Shown here: in pieces, positions 18,332 through 25,824 of the stretch
Layout: the number at the start of each line of letters is the position of its first letter
How positions within the stretch are numbered: the stretch's first letter is position 1
Assembly (NCBI GenBank): GCA_963822615.1
Contig: CAWGIM010000001.1
Coordinates: 1,221,969 to 1,285,968, forward strand
Length of the DNA: 64,000 bases
Origin: Trebonia sp963822615
GTDB lineage: Bacteria > Actinomycetota > Actinomycetes > Streptosporangiales > Streptosporangiaceae
Direction: 5' to 3'
Position numbers and translations under genes: made by a program
Notes under the pieces: generated by a model
Told to the model about the DNA's origin: nothing
What the model saw: the letters and a program-made list of their open reading frames with translations, nothing else
The model's database searches: none

Positions 18332-18776
18332 CGGCTGAGACCTCCGCTTACATCCGTCCGCGGCGCGGCCCGTGTCCCGCGGCGCGCGCCCTGACCGGCA
18401 TCCATCCTGCTCGATCGCGAGCGACCCTACCAATGCGGTGGAGGACCGAGACACGGGCCACCTGTTGTAGGAACCCGACAAAAAGCGCGCCCGGACGAGG
18501 GCAATCGGTGCCACCGCCGCCAGCGCGGCGGCACACAGCGTGACCAGCGGCGGCGCGGCACCCGGGGCCGTCGCCGGCCGGACCGGGGCAGTCGGTGGCG
18601 GGCGCGGGTGCGATACGCATCCGTTCGGGATGAATAAAAAGGGAATCAGCCGAACGGGGGCGCGGTGACCCGTGCGGCCCGGCCGCGGCCGCCGGGCGGG
18701 GCGCGGCGGGCGGGGCGCCGCGACTGTTCGCCCCCGCGTCGCCCGGCCCTCACCTGGGCCGGGCATACTGCCGGTC
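18332..18776. other. Divergent intergenic region, 445 bp
   Basis: Lies between the leftward carboxylase and rightward phosphodiesterase genes. The frame of the carboxylase stays open into this region, but composition and the ribosome-binding site at 18331 argue against a longer protein. It contains the inverted repeat at 18465-18481 and an AT-rich patch at 18629-18645. No RNA gene or convincing small ORF was seen. Confidence 0.5.
18465..18481. promoter_or_regulatory. Inverted repeat upstream of carboxylase gene
   Basis: TTGTAGG-AAC-CCGACAA: seven-base arms with one mismatch, about 135 bases upstream of the carboxylase start. Its size and symmetry suit a TetR-type operator for fatty acid or acyl-CoA metabolism. 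No regulator gene is adjacent, so the assignment rests on the sequence alone. Confidence 0.45.
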
Positions 18777-19583
18777 ATGAGCCGACCGCTGGTGGCCGCG
18801 CACCGGGGAGTAGCGACCGGGGCGGCCGAGAACACCATCGCCGCCTTCGCCAGCGCGATCGAGGTCGGGGCGGACATGGTCGAGTTCGACGTGCGCCGGA
18901 CCCGGGACGGTGAGCTGATCGCGTTCCACGACGCCGCGGTGCGGGGGGTGCCGGTCGGCGGGCTCACCCGGGACGACATCGCGGCCGCGGCCGGGGTGCG
19001 GCCGCCGCTGCTGACCGAGGTGCTGCGGGTGTGCGCGGGGCGGATCCGGCTGGACGTGGAGCTGAAGGAGGACGGCTACGTGCCCGAGGTGACGGCGGCG
19101 CTGCGGGCCGGCTTCGACCCGGCCCAGCTGATCGTCACCTCGTTCCTGCCCGCGGTGGTCGCGCAGGCCAAGGAGGCGTTCCCGGCGCTGCGGACCGGGC
19201 TGCTGGTCGGCACCGGCGGCCCCTGGGCCGACCTGCCCGCCCGGTGGCGCGAGGTGTACCCGGTCGCGCTGGCCCGCCGGGTGCGGGCCGACTACCTGGC
19301 CCCGCACTACCGGCTGGCCCAGCTCGGGGTGGTCCGCCGGGCGGCCGCGGCCGGGCTGCCGTGCCTGCTCTGGACGGTCAACTCGCCCGAGCTGATCAGC
19401 AAGTACGCGCGCGACGAGCGGGTCGCGGCGATCATCACCGACGTGGCCGCGCAGGCGCTGTCGATCGTCCGCGGCTTATCCTTGACCAGTGCGCCTGGTC
19501 TCCCTGCTGCCCTCCGCGACCGAGATCGTGTATGCCCTCGGCCTGGACGCGGACCTGGTCGGGGTGACCTTCGAGTGCGATGA
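18777..19583 (+). CDS. Glycerophosphodiester phosphodiesterase
   Basis: GDPD-family TIM-barrel enzyme. Catalytic and metal motifs are present: AAHRG, ENTIAAF, VEFDVRRTRDG, FHD and LDVELKED. It would hydrolyse glycerophosphodiesters to glycerol-3-phosphate and an alcohol, and has no signal peptide. Starts at ATG 18777, since upstream sequence lacks coding character. The conserved fold ends near SIVRGLSL; the last ~30 Arg/Pro-rich residues overlap the next gene by 95 bases, so the natural C-terminus may be shorter and the frame near 19480 deserves checking. Confidence 0.85.
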   Translation: MSRPLVAAHRGVATGAAENTIAAFASAIEVGADMVEFDVRRTRDGELIAFHDAAVRGVPVGGLTRDDIAAAAGVRPPLLTEVLRVCAGRIRLDVELKEDGYVPEVTAALRAGFDPAQLIVTSFLPAVVAQAKEAFPALRTGLLVGTGGPWADLPARWREVYPVALARRVRADYLAPHYRLAQLGVVRRAAAAGLPCLLWTVNSPELISKYARDERVAAIITDVAAQALSIVRGLSLTSAPGLPAALRDRDRVCPRPGRGPGRGDLRVR

Positions 19584-20475
19584 GCCGGCCGCCGCCCGGA
19601 GCGACAAGGCGGTCGTGGTGGGCGGCCTGGATACCGCCGGGATGACCCCGGGCGCGATCGACGCCTACGTGCGGCGGCAGCTCGCGGCGGGCGCCGACCT
19701 CTACACGCTGCACGCGGACGCGCTGGCCGGGCTGCGCCCCGACCTGATCCTGACCCAGGACCTGTGCCGGGTGTGCGCGCTGCCGTCCGGCGACGTCACC
19801 GCGGCGCTCGGCTACCTCGGCTGCGACGGCGGGGAAGCCGGCCCGGGCGGGGCGGGACCGGCGGGCGGGGCTGAGGTGCTGTCGCTCGACCCCTACTCGC
19901 TGGAGGACGTGCTCGGCACGATCATCGCCGTGGGCACCCGGGCGGGCGTCGCCCACCGGGCCCAGGCGCTGGTCGCCGGGCTGCGCGGGCGCCTTTCGGC
20001 GGTGGCCGCGCGGGTGGCCGGGCGGCCGCGGCCGCGGGTGGCGGTGATCGAGTGGGTCGACCCGCCGTTCACGGCCGGGCACTGGATCCCCGACCTGGTG
20101 ACGGCGGCGGGCGGCGAGCCGGTAGCGGCCCGCCCTGGCCGCCGCTCCGAGCCGGTGAGCTGGGCGGAGATCGCCGACGCGGCACCCGACCTGGTGCTCG
20201 TCGCCCCGTGCGGCTTCGGGCTGGCGGACGCGGTGGCGCAGGCGGCGGCGGTGACCGCCGCGCTGCCGGGCCGGCCGGTGTGGGCGCTCGACGGGAACGG
20301 GCTGGTGGTCCGGCCGGGGCCGCGGCTGGTGGACGGGGTGGAGGCGATCGCCGCGATCCTGCACCCGGATGCGGTGACCGCTCCCCCGCCGGGCCGGATC
20401 GCCCTGGTTACCGGGCCGGGCGTCAGGCGGCCGCCCGGGTCAGCGGTAGCGCTGGTCCCGGTAGCGCCCCGGTAA
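19489..20475 (+). CDS. Cobalamin-binding protein, BtuF-like, cytosolic form
   Basis: 328 residues of the periplasmic-binding-protein-2 fold (RLVSLLPSATEIVYALGLDA, LRPDLILTQDLCRVCA, WVDPPFTAGHWIPDLV). This is the signal-peptide-less group commonly annotated as cobalamin-binding protein, so it acts in the cytoplasm rather than as an ABC-importer receptor. The GTG start at 19489 lies inside the end of the phosphodiesterase frame and lacks a good ribosome-binding site, so it is probably translationally coupled. Ligand identity (vitamin B12 or other chelate) is not shown by the sequence. Confidence 0.75.
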   Translation: MRLVSLLPSATEIVYALGLDADLVGVTFECDEPAAARSDKAVVVGGLDTAGMTPGAIDAYVRRQLAAGADLYTLHADALAGLRPDLILTQDLCRVCALPSGDVTAALGYLGCDGGEAGPGGAGPAGGAEVLSLDPYSLEDVLGTIIAVGTRAGVAHRAQALVAGLRGRLSAVAARVAGRPRPRVAVIEWVDPPFTAGHWIPDLVTAAGGEPVAARPGRRSEPVSWAEIADAAPDLVLVAPCGFGLADAVAQAAAVTAALPGRPVWALDGNGLVVRPGPRLVDGVEAIAAILHPDAVTAPPPGRIALVTGPGVRRPPGSAVALVPVAPR

Positions 20476-20497
20476 CGCTGCTCAGCGGTAACGCTGC

Positions 20498-20866
20498 TCA
20501 GCGGTAACGGAAGCCGTCGAGGAACCGGCGGAACACGCCGCCCTCGCGGGTCAGCGGGGGCGCGGCGGGCGCGGTTTCCCGCTGCCGGGCGACCGGCTGG
20601 TCGTAGTCGGTGCGGGCGATGGCGTCGACGACCTGGGCCTCGTCGAAGTCCTCCGAGCCCTCGATCATGGGCACGAAGCCGACCAGCATCCCGTCCCGCA
20701 TCACCTGGGCCTCGAGGCCGGCTGTGCCGTCGTTGTCCCATTCCGCCTCGCGGCCGCCGGACAGCGTCACCCGCACGCCGAACTCGGTGGTGCCGCGAAG
20801 CAGGTGAGCGTTGACGCCGCGGTCGCGAAGGGCGTCCACGACCCGGCGCGCCTTGAACTCGTCCAT
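20498..20866 (-). CDS. Hypothetical protein, 122 aa
   Basis: A small acidic protein (MDEFKARRVVDALRDRGVNA) with an N-terminal region that looks like a compact alpha/beta fold and a basic Arg/Phe-rich tail (FRRFLDGFRYR). No signal peptide or membrane segment. It resembles short conserved actinobacterial proteins of unknown function. It converges with the BtuF-like gene, separated by a short direct repeat around 20476-20510. Confidence 0.65.
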   Translation of the reverse strand: MDEFKARRVVDALRDRGVNAHLLRGTTEFGVRVTLSGGREAEWDNDGTAGLEAQVMRDGMLVGFVPMIEGSEDFDEAQVVDAIARTDYDQPVARQRETAPAAPPLTREGGVFRRFLDGFRYR

Positions 20867-21059
20867 GAGCGGACGATACCCGGCATTCCTGAACGATCGC
20901 CAAAGGCTGGCTCTGCACGGGCTCGGGGCGGCCGGCCCGGGCAGGGGGCGGGTGGCACGCTTCAGTTTTGCTGTAGTATTCCCGGGCAGCTTCCGCCCGC
21001 GTCAGGCACGTCGGCGGCCAGTCAGCCGGGCCCCCGCCCCCTTGCCGATTGCGAGAAAA

Positions 21060-21404
21060 GTGCCGCTCAACTGCTCGGTTTCGCACGGACCCGGTTACGC
21101 GGTGGTGTCCGTCGGCGGCGAGATCGACGCCAGCACCGAACAGGAGTTCCGGGACACGCTGGCGGCGGTGCTGTCCGCGGGGGCGGTGCGGGTGGTGCTG
21201 GACCTGGACGGCGTGCAGTTCATGGCCTCGGCCGGGATCGGCATCCTGCTCGGGGTGCGCCGGGTGCTGTCTGACGGCGGCGGTGAGCTGGTGCTGTCGG
21301 CCGCGCGGGGCGACGTCGCCGAGGTCCTCGACATGACCGGGGTGACCGACGTGATCCCGGTGACCGCGAGCGTGGCCGACGCGGTGGCCCGGCTCGACGG
21401 CTGA
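21060..21404 (+). CDS. STAS-domain anti-sigma factor antagonist
   Basis: 114 residues covering one STAS domain. The phosphoacceptor serine lies in QFMASAGIGILLGVRR, where Asp-Ser of the consensus is replaced by Ala-Ser but the Ser is kept. It would bind an anti-sigma kinase and release a sigma factor when unphosphorylated. I use the GTG at 21060 (VPLNCSVSHGPGY); the ribosome-binding site is weak (GAGA). It converges with the MEDS-ATPase gene 29 bases away, a plausible partner-switching pair. Confidence 0.83.
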   Translation: MPLNCSVSHGPGYAVVSVGGEIDASTEQEFRDTLAAVLSAGAVRVVLDLDGVQFMASAGIGILLGVRRVLSDGGGELVLSAARGDVAEVLDMTGVTDVIPVTASVADAVARLDG

Positions 21405-21433
21405 CCTGGTCCGCTGACCTGGTCGCGGGCGGC

Positions 21434-22523
21434 CTAGCCGGACGGGCCCGCCAGGTAGGGCGGCCGCTGGTGGGTGAGCTGGTAGGGGAAGTGCAGCCGG
21501 ACCGAGGTGGTACCGCCGGCCGCGTGGGTCTGCATCACGTCAGCCAGCTGGCGGGCCAGCCACAGGCCGCGGGTGCGCTCGTGCTGCGGGCGCGGCGGCT
21601 CGTAGCCGCCGGCCGCTGGCAAGGGCGCGCCGCCGTGGTCGTCCACCTGCACGACCAGCGTGTCGCCGTGATGCCAGCCCCGTACCTCGACCGGCGGCCG
21701 CCCGTGGCTGAGCCCGTTGGTGGCGATCTCGTTGACGGCCAGGGTCACGTCCGCTGTCGCGGCCGGCGCGTAGCCGTGGCCGCCCGCCCACGCGCGCAGT
21801 TCGCCGCGCAGCGCGGGCAGCCCCTCGGCGCCGGCCAGGCGGGCCTGCCAGTCGACCGCGGCGGGCAGCGGCAGCGGCTGGCGGTGCTGGGCGGCCAGGT
21901 ACTGCCGGGGGCTGACGTAGCCGGCCGTCGGGGCCGCCCCGGCCGGCCCGAGCTGGTGGCTGTGCAGCGCGCGGGCGCTGTCGATGAGCGCGGCCGGGTG
22001 CCGCCTGGCGTCCCACAGGCAGGTGACCTCGCACCCGTAGTCGGCGTAGGTCTCGTTGCAGATGGCCTCGTAGGCGAGGTAGGCGACGGTCCGGTCAACC
22101 GCTCCCGCGCCCGGCTCAGGGCCCGCGTCAGGGCCGGGGCCGGGGCTGGGCGGGGCTGAGGCCGGGGCTGAGGCCGGGGCCTGCGTCGGGGCCGGGGCTG
22201 AGGCCGAGGTCCGGCTGGGCGAACACGTGAACGCGGCGGCCGGCCGCGTGGGCGGCGGCCAGGAAACGGCGGAACGCCTCGTAGGCGAACCCGAGCCGCT
22301 GGTAGAAGGCGGCGGTGTCGCCCCACTCGAGCGTGTCCGCGGCCGGGCCGAGCTCTGCCCGGACCAGGCGGGCGGTGCCAGCCGCGACCGCCATGAACAC
22401 CCCGTCGGACTGGGACAGCGCCTGCCGGACGGCCGGCACCAGGAGCTGCCGCACGCTCTGGTCGGACTCGATGACCAGGGAACTGTGCCTGAACGTCGCG
22501 GGTGAGCGGGGTTCATGCGTCAT
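21434..22523 (-). pseudogene. MEDS-domain / anti-sigma ATPase, frame interrupted
   Basis: The N-terminal half (MTHEPRSPATFRHSSLVIES, residues 1-125) is a MEDS sensor domain. The C-terminal half is an HATPase_c kinase-like domain with N-box AVNEIATNGLSHG, G1 VDDHGGAP and G2 RTRGLWLARQLADV, but it is in a frame offset by one base. The total length is 363 codons plus one base. The shift falls in the Gly/Pro-rich repeat at about 22130-22206. The product resembles RsbA-type anti-sigma regulators and would pair with the STAS protein next door. Either a sequence error, a true frameshift, or slippage in the repeat; GGAGGG lies 11 bases upstream of ATG 22523. Confidence 0.75.
22130..22206. repeat. 12-bp GC-rich repeat at frameshift site
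   Basis: Repeated GAGGCCGGGGCT units encode the linker between the MEDS and ATPase domains and coincide with the change of reading frame. Loss or gain of single bases here would switch the ATPase domain off or on. Confidence 0.7.
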
Positions 22524-22693
22524 GACTCGCGCCGCCCTCCGTTTCGGCTCGGCCGGTCTTCGCATCCCCCCGTTCCCATGGTAGCCCGAGCGCACGGGCC
22601 TGTCCCCGCTCAGCTGGCCTTTCCGTGGCCCGGCTCGGCCGGCCGGAGGCCGGCGCTCCGCTCGCACGCCGACCAGAAGGCAAGCGCTCTCGC

Positions 22694-22823
22694 GCTTCTT
22701 GCTGTTATCAGGCGAGGGAGGGCCGCGGGCTTGTTGTGCGTCAAGACGGTGGATGTTTGGGCATCCCCGAGGATGCCCAAACATCCAGCCTGCCGCGAGC
22801 ACGGCCGCTTCCTGCTGTTATCA
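22694..22823. repeat. 17-bp direct repeat, two copies
   Basis: GCTTCTTGCTGTTATCA at 22694-22710 and GCTTCCTGCTGTTATCA at 22807-22823, 16 of 17 identical, 113 bases apart. Each precedes one of the long palindromes, so the pair looks like a duplicated module rather than two independent hairpins. Confidence 0.8.
22750..22787. repeat. Long perfect inverted repeat 1
   Basis: 17-base arms (TGGATGTTTGGGCATCC and its complement) separated by CCGA. No T-run follows on either strand, so it is not a standard rho-independent terminator. Outer arm sequence with its flank, GTGGATGTT, recurs in the other two long palindromes of this window. Confidence 0.9.
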
Positions 22824-22871
22824 CTAGTGAGGTCGGCCAGCATGTCACCACTTGCCGACGAATCGAACAAT

Positions 22872-22911
22872 GTGGATATTCCTGCACACCCAGGTGTGCA
22901 GGAATATCCAC
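22872..22911. repeat. Long perfect inverted repeat 2
   Basis: 19-base arms (GTGGATATTCCTGCACACC and its complement) around CA. Almost a continuous 40-base palindrome. Not followed by a T-run. Outer arm GTGGATATT matches the other two elements while the inner arm differs. Confidence 0.92.
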
Positions 22912-23038
22912 GTTCTTGCAAGCGGCGTGAATTCACGCTGCATCGGGCCCAGGCGGGTGGAGCAGGCGGCAGGTGGGGCAGGCGGCGGGTGACGAGGTGG
23001 GCGGGTGACGAGGTGGGCGGGGCGGGGCGGGGCGGGGG

Positions 23039-24103
23039 CTAGGCGTCGTAGGTCACGGTGAGCTGGTCGCTGGTGGGCTCGGCCTGGCAGGTGAGGACGT
23101 AGCCGGCGTCTAGTTCCGGCTGCTCGAGCGCGTAGTTGCGGCGCATGACGGCGGTGCCGGCCACCACCAGGGCGCGGCAGGTGCCGCACACGCCGCCCTT
23201 GCAGGCGAACGGGAGGTCGGGCCGCACCCGCTGGGCGCCGTCGAGCACGGGGGTGCCCGGGGGGAGGGTGAGCGTGGTCGAGCGGCCGTCAAGGATCACC
23301 GTTACCCGGGCGCCGTGGCCGGCCGGCGGCTCTTCGTGCACCGCCGGGGCGGGCGGGTCGTCGCCGACCCAGAACAGCTCGCGGTGCACCCGGGCCGGGG
23401 CCACGCCGAGGTTACGCAGCACCTGCGTGGCGTCGGTGACCAGGCCGAACGGGCCGCACAGCCACCACTGGGCCACCCCGGTGACGTCCACCGTGAGCGG
23501 CAGCAGCCGGGCCAGCCGGGCGGCGTCGAGGCGCCCGCTGAACAGGTCCACCTCCCGGGGCTCGCGCGACAGCACGTGCACGAGCCGCACCCGGGCCGGG
23601 TGGGCGTCCTTGAGGTCGGCGACCTCGTCCGCGAACATCACCGTGTCGCTGCGCCGGTTGCCGTAGAGCAGGGTGACGGTGGAGGCGTCGTCGGCCGCCA
23701 GCACCGAGGCGGCGATCGACAGCAGCGGGGTGATGCCGGAGCCGGCCGCGATCAGCCCGTGGTGGCCGGGGACGGCCAGGTCGGGGGTGAAGCTGCCGCC
23801 GGGCGGCTGCACCTCGACCGTGTCGCCCGGCTTGACCTGGCGCACCAGCCAGCCGGAGAGGGCGCCGCCGGCCACCTCGCGCACCCCGATCCTGGGCGGC
23901 CTGCCGGCCGGGGCGCAGATCGAGTACGAGCGCCGCTGGCCGCCGCGGCGGACGGTCAGCGACTGGCCGGGGGCGAAGGCGAAGGCCGACGCCAGGCCGG
24001 CCGGCACCGCGAAGGTGATCGCGGCGGAGTCCGCGGTCAGCGGCTCGACCCGGGCGACGGTCAGCCGGTAAAAATCAGCGCCGGAACGGGTGCGGGTACT
24101 CAC
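23039..24103 (-). CDS. paaE: Phenylacetyl-CoA epoxidase reductase subunit PaaE
   Basis: 354 residues. N-terminal ferredoxin reductase module with FAD motif RRSYSICA and NAD(P) motif GIAAGSGITPLLSI-like (LIAAGSGITPLLS), then a C-terminal plant-type [2Fe-2S] domain, CKGGVCGTC followed by VLTCQ. It passes electrons from NADPH to the PaaA di-iron centre. The GTG start at 24103 overlaps the paaD stop by four bases, consistent with translational coupling. Last gene of paaABCDE. Confidence 0.95.
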   Translation of the reverse strand: MSTRTRSGADFYRLTVARVEPLTADSAAITFAVPAGLASAFAFAPGQSLTVRRGGQRRSYSICAPAGRPPRIGVREVAGGALSGWLVRQVKPGDTVEVQPPGGSFTPDLAVPGHHGLIAAGSGITPLLSIAASVLAADDASTVTLLYGNRRSDTVMFADEVADLKDAHPARVRLVHVLSREPREVDLFSGRLDAARLARLLPLTVDVTGVAQWWLCGPFGLVTDATQVLRNLGVAPARVHRELFWVGDDPPAPAVHEEPPAGHGARVTVILDGRSTTLTLPPGTPVLDGAQRVRPDLPFACKGGVCGTCRALVVAGTAVMRRNYALEQPELDAGYVLTCQAEPTSDQLTVTYDA

Positions 24104-24642
24104 AACGGCTTCACCGCCTCGAACGGCTCGCCGCAGGCGGCGCAGCGGTGCAGCGACTTGCACGCGGTCGCGCTGAACTGGGCGGTCAGCCGGGTGTCGG
24201 GCGAGCCGCAGCGTGGGCAGGCGGGCGGCGGGCAGGCGGGCGGCGGACCGCCCGGCCCCGGGAAGGTCAGGGTGAGCGGGACCGGGCCGGACCGCGCCCG
24301 GCGCGGGGCCGGCGACGGCGGGGCGATGCCGGCCGCGGCCAGCTTGCGGTGCCCCTCGGCGGTGATCCAGTCGGTGCTCCACGGCGGGGCGAGCGCGGTG
24401 GCGACGGTGACCGCTTCGAAGCCGGCCCGGTGCAGGCGGTCCCGGACGTCGGCGGCGATCTCGGGCATCGCCGGGCAGCCGCTGTAGGTGGGGGTGATGG
24501 TGACGATGACGCCCTGGCCGGGAGAGTAATCGACGGAGCGCAGGATGCCGAGGTCGGCGATGGTCAGCGCGGGGATCTCCGGGTCGGGGGTGGCGGCGGC
24601 GACGTCGTAGGCCGGCCCGGCCTGGCCGGCCGGGGCTACCAT
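24100..24642 (-). CDS. paaD: Phenylacetyl-CoA epoxidase assembly protein PaaD
   Basis: 180 residues with an MIP18/DUF59-like domain (DPEIPALTIADLGILR; TPTYSGCPAMPEIAADV) and a C-terminal zinc-ribbon, CPRCGS and CAACGEPF. In the paa system this subunit (also called PaaJ) is needed for maturation of the oxygenase, probably of its metal cluster. A Pro-rich linker separates the two parts. Start overlaps the paaC stop by seven bases. Confidence 0.93.
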   Translation of the reverse strand: MVAPAGQAGPAYDVAAATPDPEIPALTIADLGILRSVDYSPGQGVIVTITPTYSGCPAMPEIAADVRDRLHRAGFEAVTVATALAPPWSTDWITAEGHRKLAAAGIAPPSPAPRRARSGPVPLTLTFPGPGGPPPACPPPACPRCGSPDTRLTAQFSATACKSLHRCAACGEPFEAVKPL

Positions 24643-25523
24643 GTCGCGTCCGGGTAGGCGCGGGCGACCGACTGCAGCTCGGCCAGGATGAAGCCCATCG
24701 CCTCGGTGTGCACGCCGTCGCGCCCGGCCCGGCCGCCGACCAGGGCCAGCGGCGGGGCGGCGGGGCGGTCAAGGGTCGCCGCGGCCAGCACCGGGCCGAG
24801 GACCGCCTCGCAGGCGGCGGGGCCGGGAGTTGCGCTACCGGGGGCGATGGCGCGGACATCCGGGTCTGGCCGGTACAGCTCCGCCGTCTGCGGCCACAGG
24901 ACATCCACTGCCGCCTGGGCCTTGGCGTGCGAGAGGGCGGTGCCGTCCCCCAGCCGGACCACCCAGCCCGCCGCGTAGTCGCGGTGGTAGGCGAGCTCGT
25001 TGACGCCCTTGGCGGCGATCGCGGCCAGCACCGGGTCGCCGGCCCCGGCCAGGGACTCGAACCAGGCAAGCCGCCAGGTAGAGAACAGCAGCAGCCGGAC
25101 CGCCAGCTCGGCGAAGTCACGGTCGGCGTGCTCGGCCAGCCGGACGTTCCTGAACTGGTGCTCCGGGCGGAAGAAGGCGAGCTGGTCTTCGGTCTGCCCG
25201 ATGATCCCGCCCGCCCGGGCGAGCAGCAGCCGCGCCTGGCCGAGCAGGTCAAGCGCGACGTTGGCGACCGCGGTCTCCTCTTCCAGCTCGGGCAGCCGGG
25301 CTACCCAGCGCTGCAGCGTGTGGCTGTAGACCAGCGCGTCGTCGCCGAGGGCGAGGCAGCAGCGGGCGAGCGGGCCGGGGTCGAGGTCGTCGGGGACGGC
25401 GGTGTCGACGCCGTCGAGCGGGTCGGTGAAGCCGGTGCCGAACGCCCAGCGGTGCCCGTCGCCGGCGTCCCGGGCGAGCAGGTCGTACGGGTTGTCGTCG
25501 AAGTCATGCTCCGGAGTGCTCAT
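24636..25523 (-). CDS. paaC: Phenylacetyl-CoA epoxidase subunit PaaC
   Basis: 295 residues of the ferritin-like PaaA/PaaC fold (LGDDALVYSHTLQRWVARLP, LEEETAVANVALDLLGQARL, FESLAGAGDPVLAAIAAKGV, ELAYHRDYAAGW). PaaC is the structural, non-catalytic partner of PaaA in the epoxidase. I use ATG 25523 with GAGGA 10 bases upstream; the longer open frame lies in paaA. An N-terminal 40-residue extension (DPLDGVDTAVPDDLDP) precedes the conserved part. Confidence 0.94.
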   Translation of the reverse strand: MSTPEHDFDDNPYDLLARDAGDGHRWAFGTGFTDPLDGVDTAVPDDLDPGPLARCCLALGDDALVYSHTLQRWVARLPELEEETAVANVALDLLGQARLLLARAGGIIGQTEDQLAFFRPEHQFRNVRLAEHADRDFAELAVRLLLFSTWRLAWFESLAGAGDPVLAAIAAKGVNELAYHRDYAAGWVVRLGDGTALSHAKAQAAVDVLWPQTAELYRPDPDVRAIAPGSATPGPAACEAVLGPVLAAATLDRPAAPPLALVGGRAGRDGVHTEAMGFILAELQSVARAYPDATW

Positions 25524-25536
25524 CGCGGCCCAGTCC

Positions 25537-25824
25537 TCACATATGCGGGACGTCGTCGGGGATGTCGTAGAAGGTCGGGTGCCGGTACGCCTTGTCGCCC
25601 GCGGGCTTGAAGAACCGGTCCTTCTCGTCCGGGCTCGACGCGGTGATGTCGGCCGCGCGCACCACCCAGATGCTGACGCCCTCGTTGCGGCGGGTGTAGA
25701 GGTCGCGGGCGTGCCGCAGCGCCATCTCCGGGTCGGCCGCGTGCAGGCTGCCCACGTGCACGTGGTTGAGCCCGCGGTGGCCGCGCAGGAAGACCTCGTA
25801 CAGCGGCCAGCCCGGGTCAGCCAT
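25537..25824 (-). CDS. paaB: Phenylacetyl-CoA epoxidase subunit PaaB
   Basis: 95 residues, full length for the family (WPLYEVFLRGHRGLNHVHVG, ending FYDIPDDVPHM). PaaB bridges the PaaAC heterodimers in the epoxidase complex. It overlaps the paaA stop by eight bases and sits 13 bases before paaC. Confidence 0.95.
   Translation of the reverse strand: MADPGWPLYEVFLRGHRGLNHVHVGSLHAADPEMALRHARDLYTRRNEGVSIWVVRAADITASSPDEKDRFFKPAGDKAYRHPTFYDIPDDVPHM

Larger units (their letters stand above)
22524..23038. other. Intergenic region with two repeat-plus-palindrome units
   Basis: About 515 bases between the end of paaE and the start of the MEDS-ATPase gene, with no credible ORF. It holds two similar modules, each a 17-base direct repeat (GCTTCYTGCTGTTATCA at 22694 and 22807) followed 38-48 bases later by a long perfect palindrome (22750 and 22872). 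Confidence 0.7.

Noticed and set aside
15299..18394. Very long open frame on the plus strand (over 1,000 codons)
   Set aside because: It is antisense to the biotin carboxylase region of the carboxylase; the high GC content keeps the opposite frame open. No conserved motifs.
18332..18979. N-terminal extension of the carboxylase to 18979
   Set aside because: Open only because of base composition; a good ribosome-binding site and the canonical biotin carboxylase N-terminus fix the start at 18331.
22750..22911. Rho-independent terminators for paaE
   Set aside because: Stems are long and perfect but no T-run follows on the relevant strand, and they lie 130-290 bases beyond the paaE stop.
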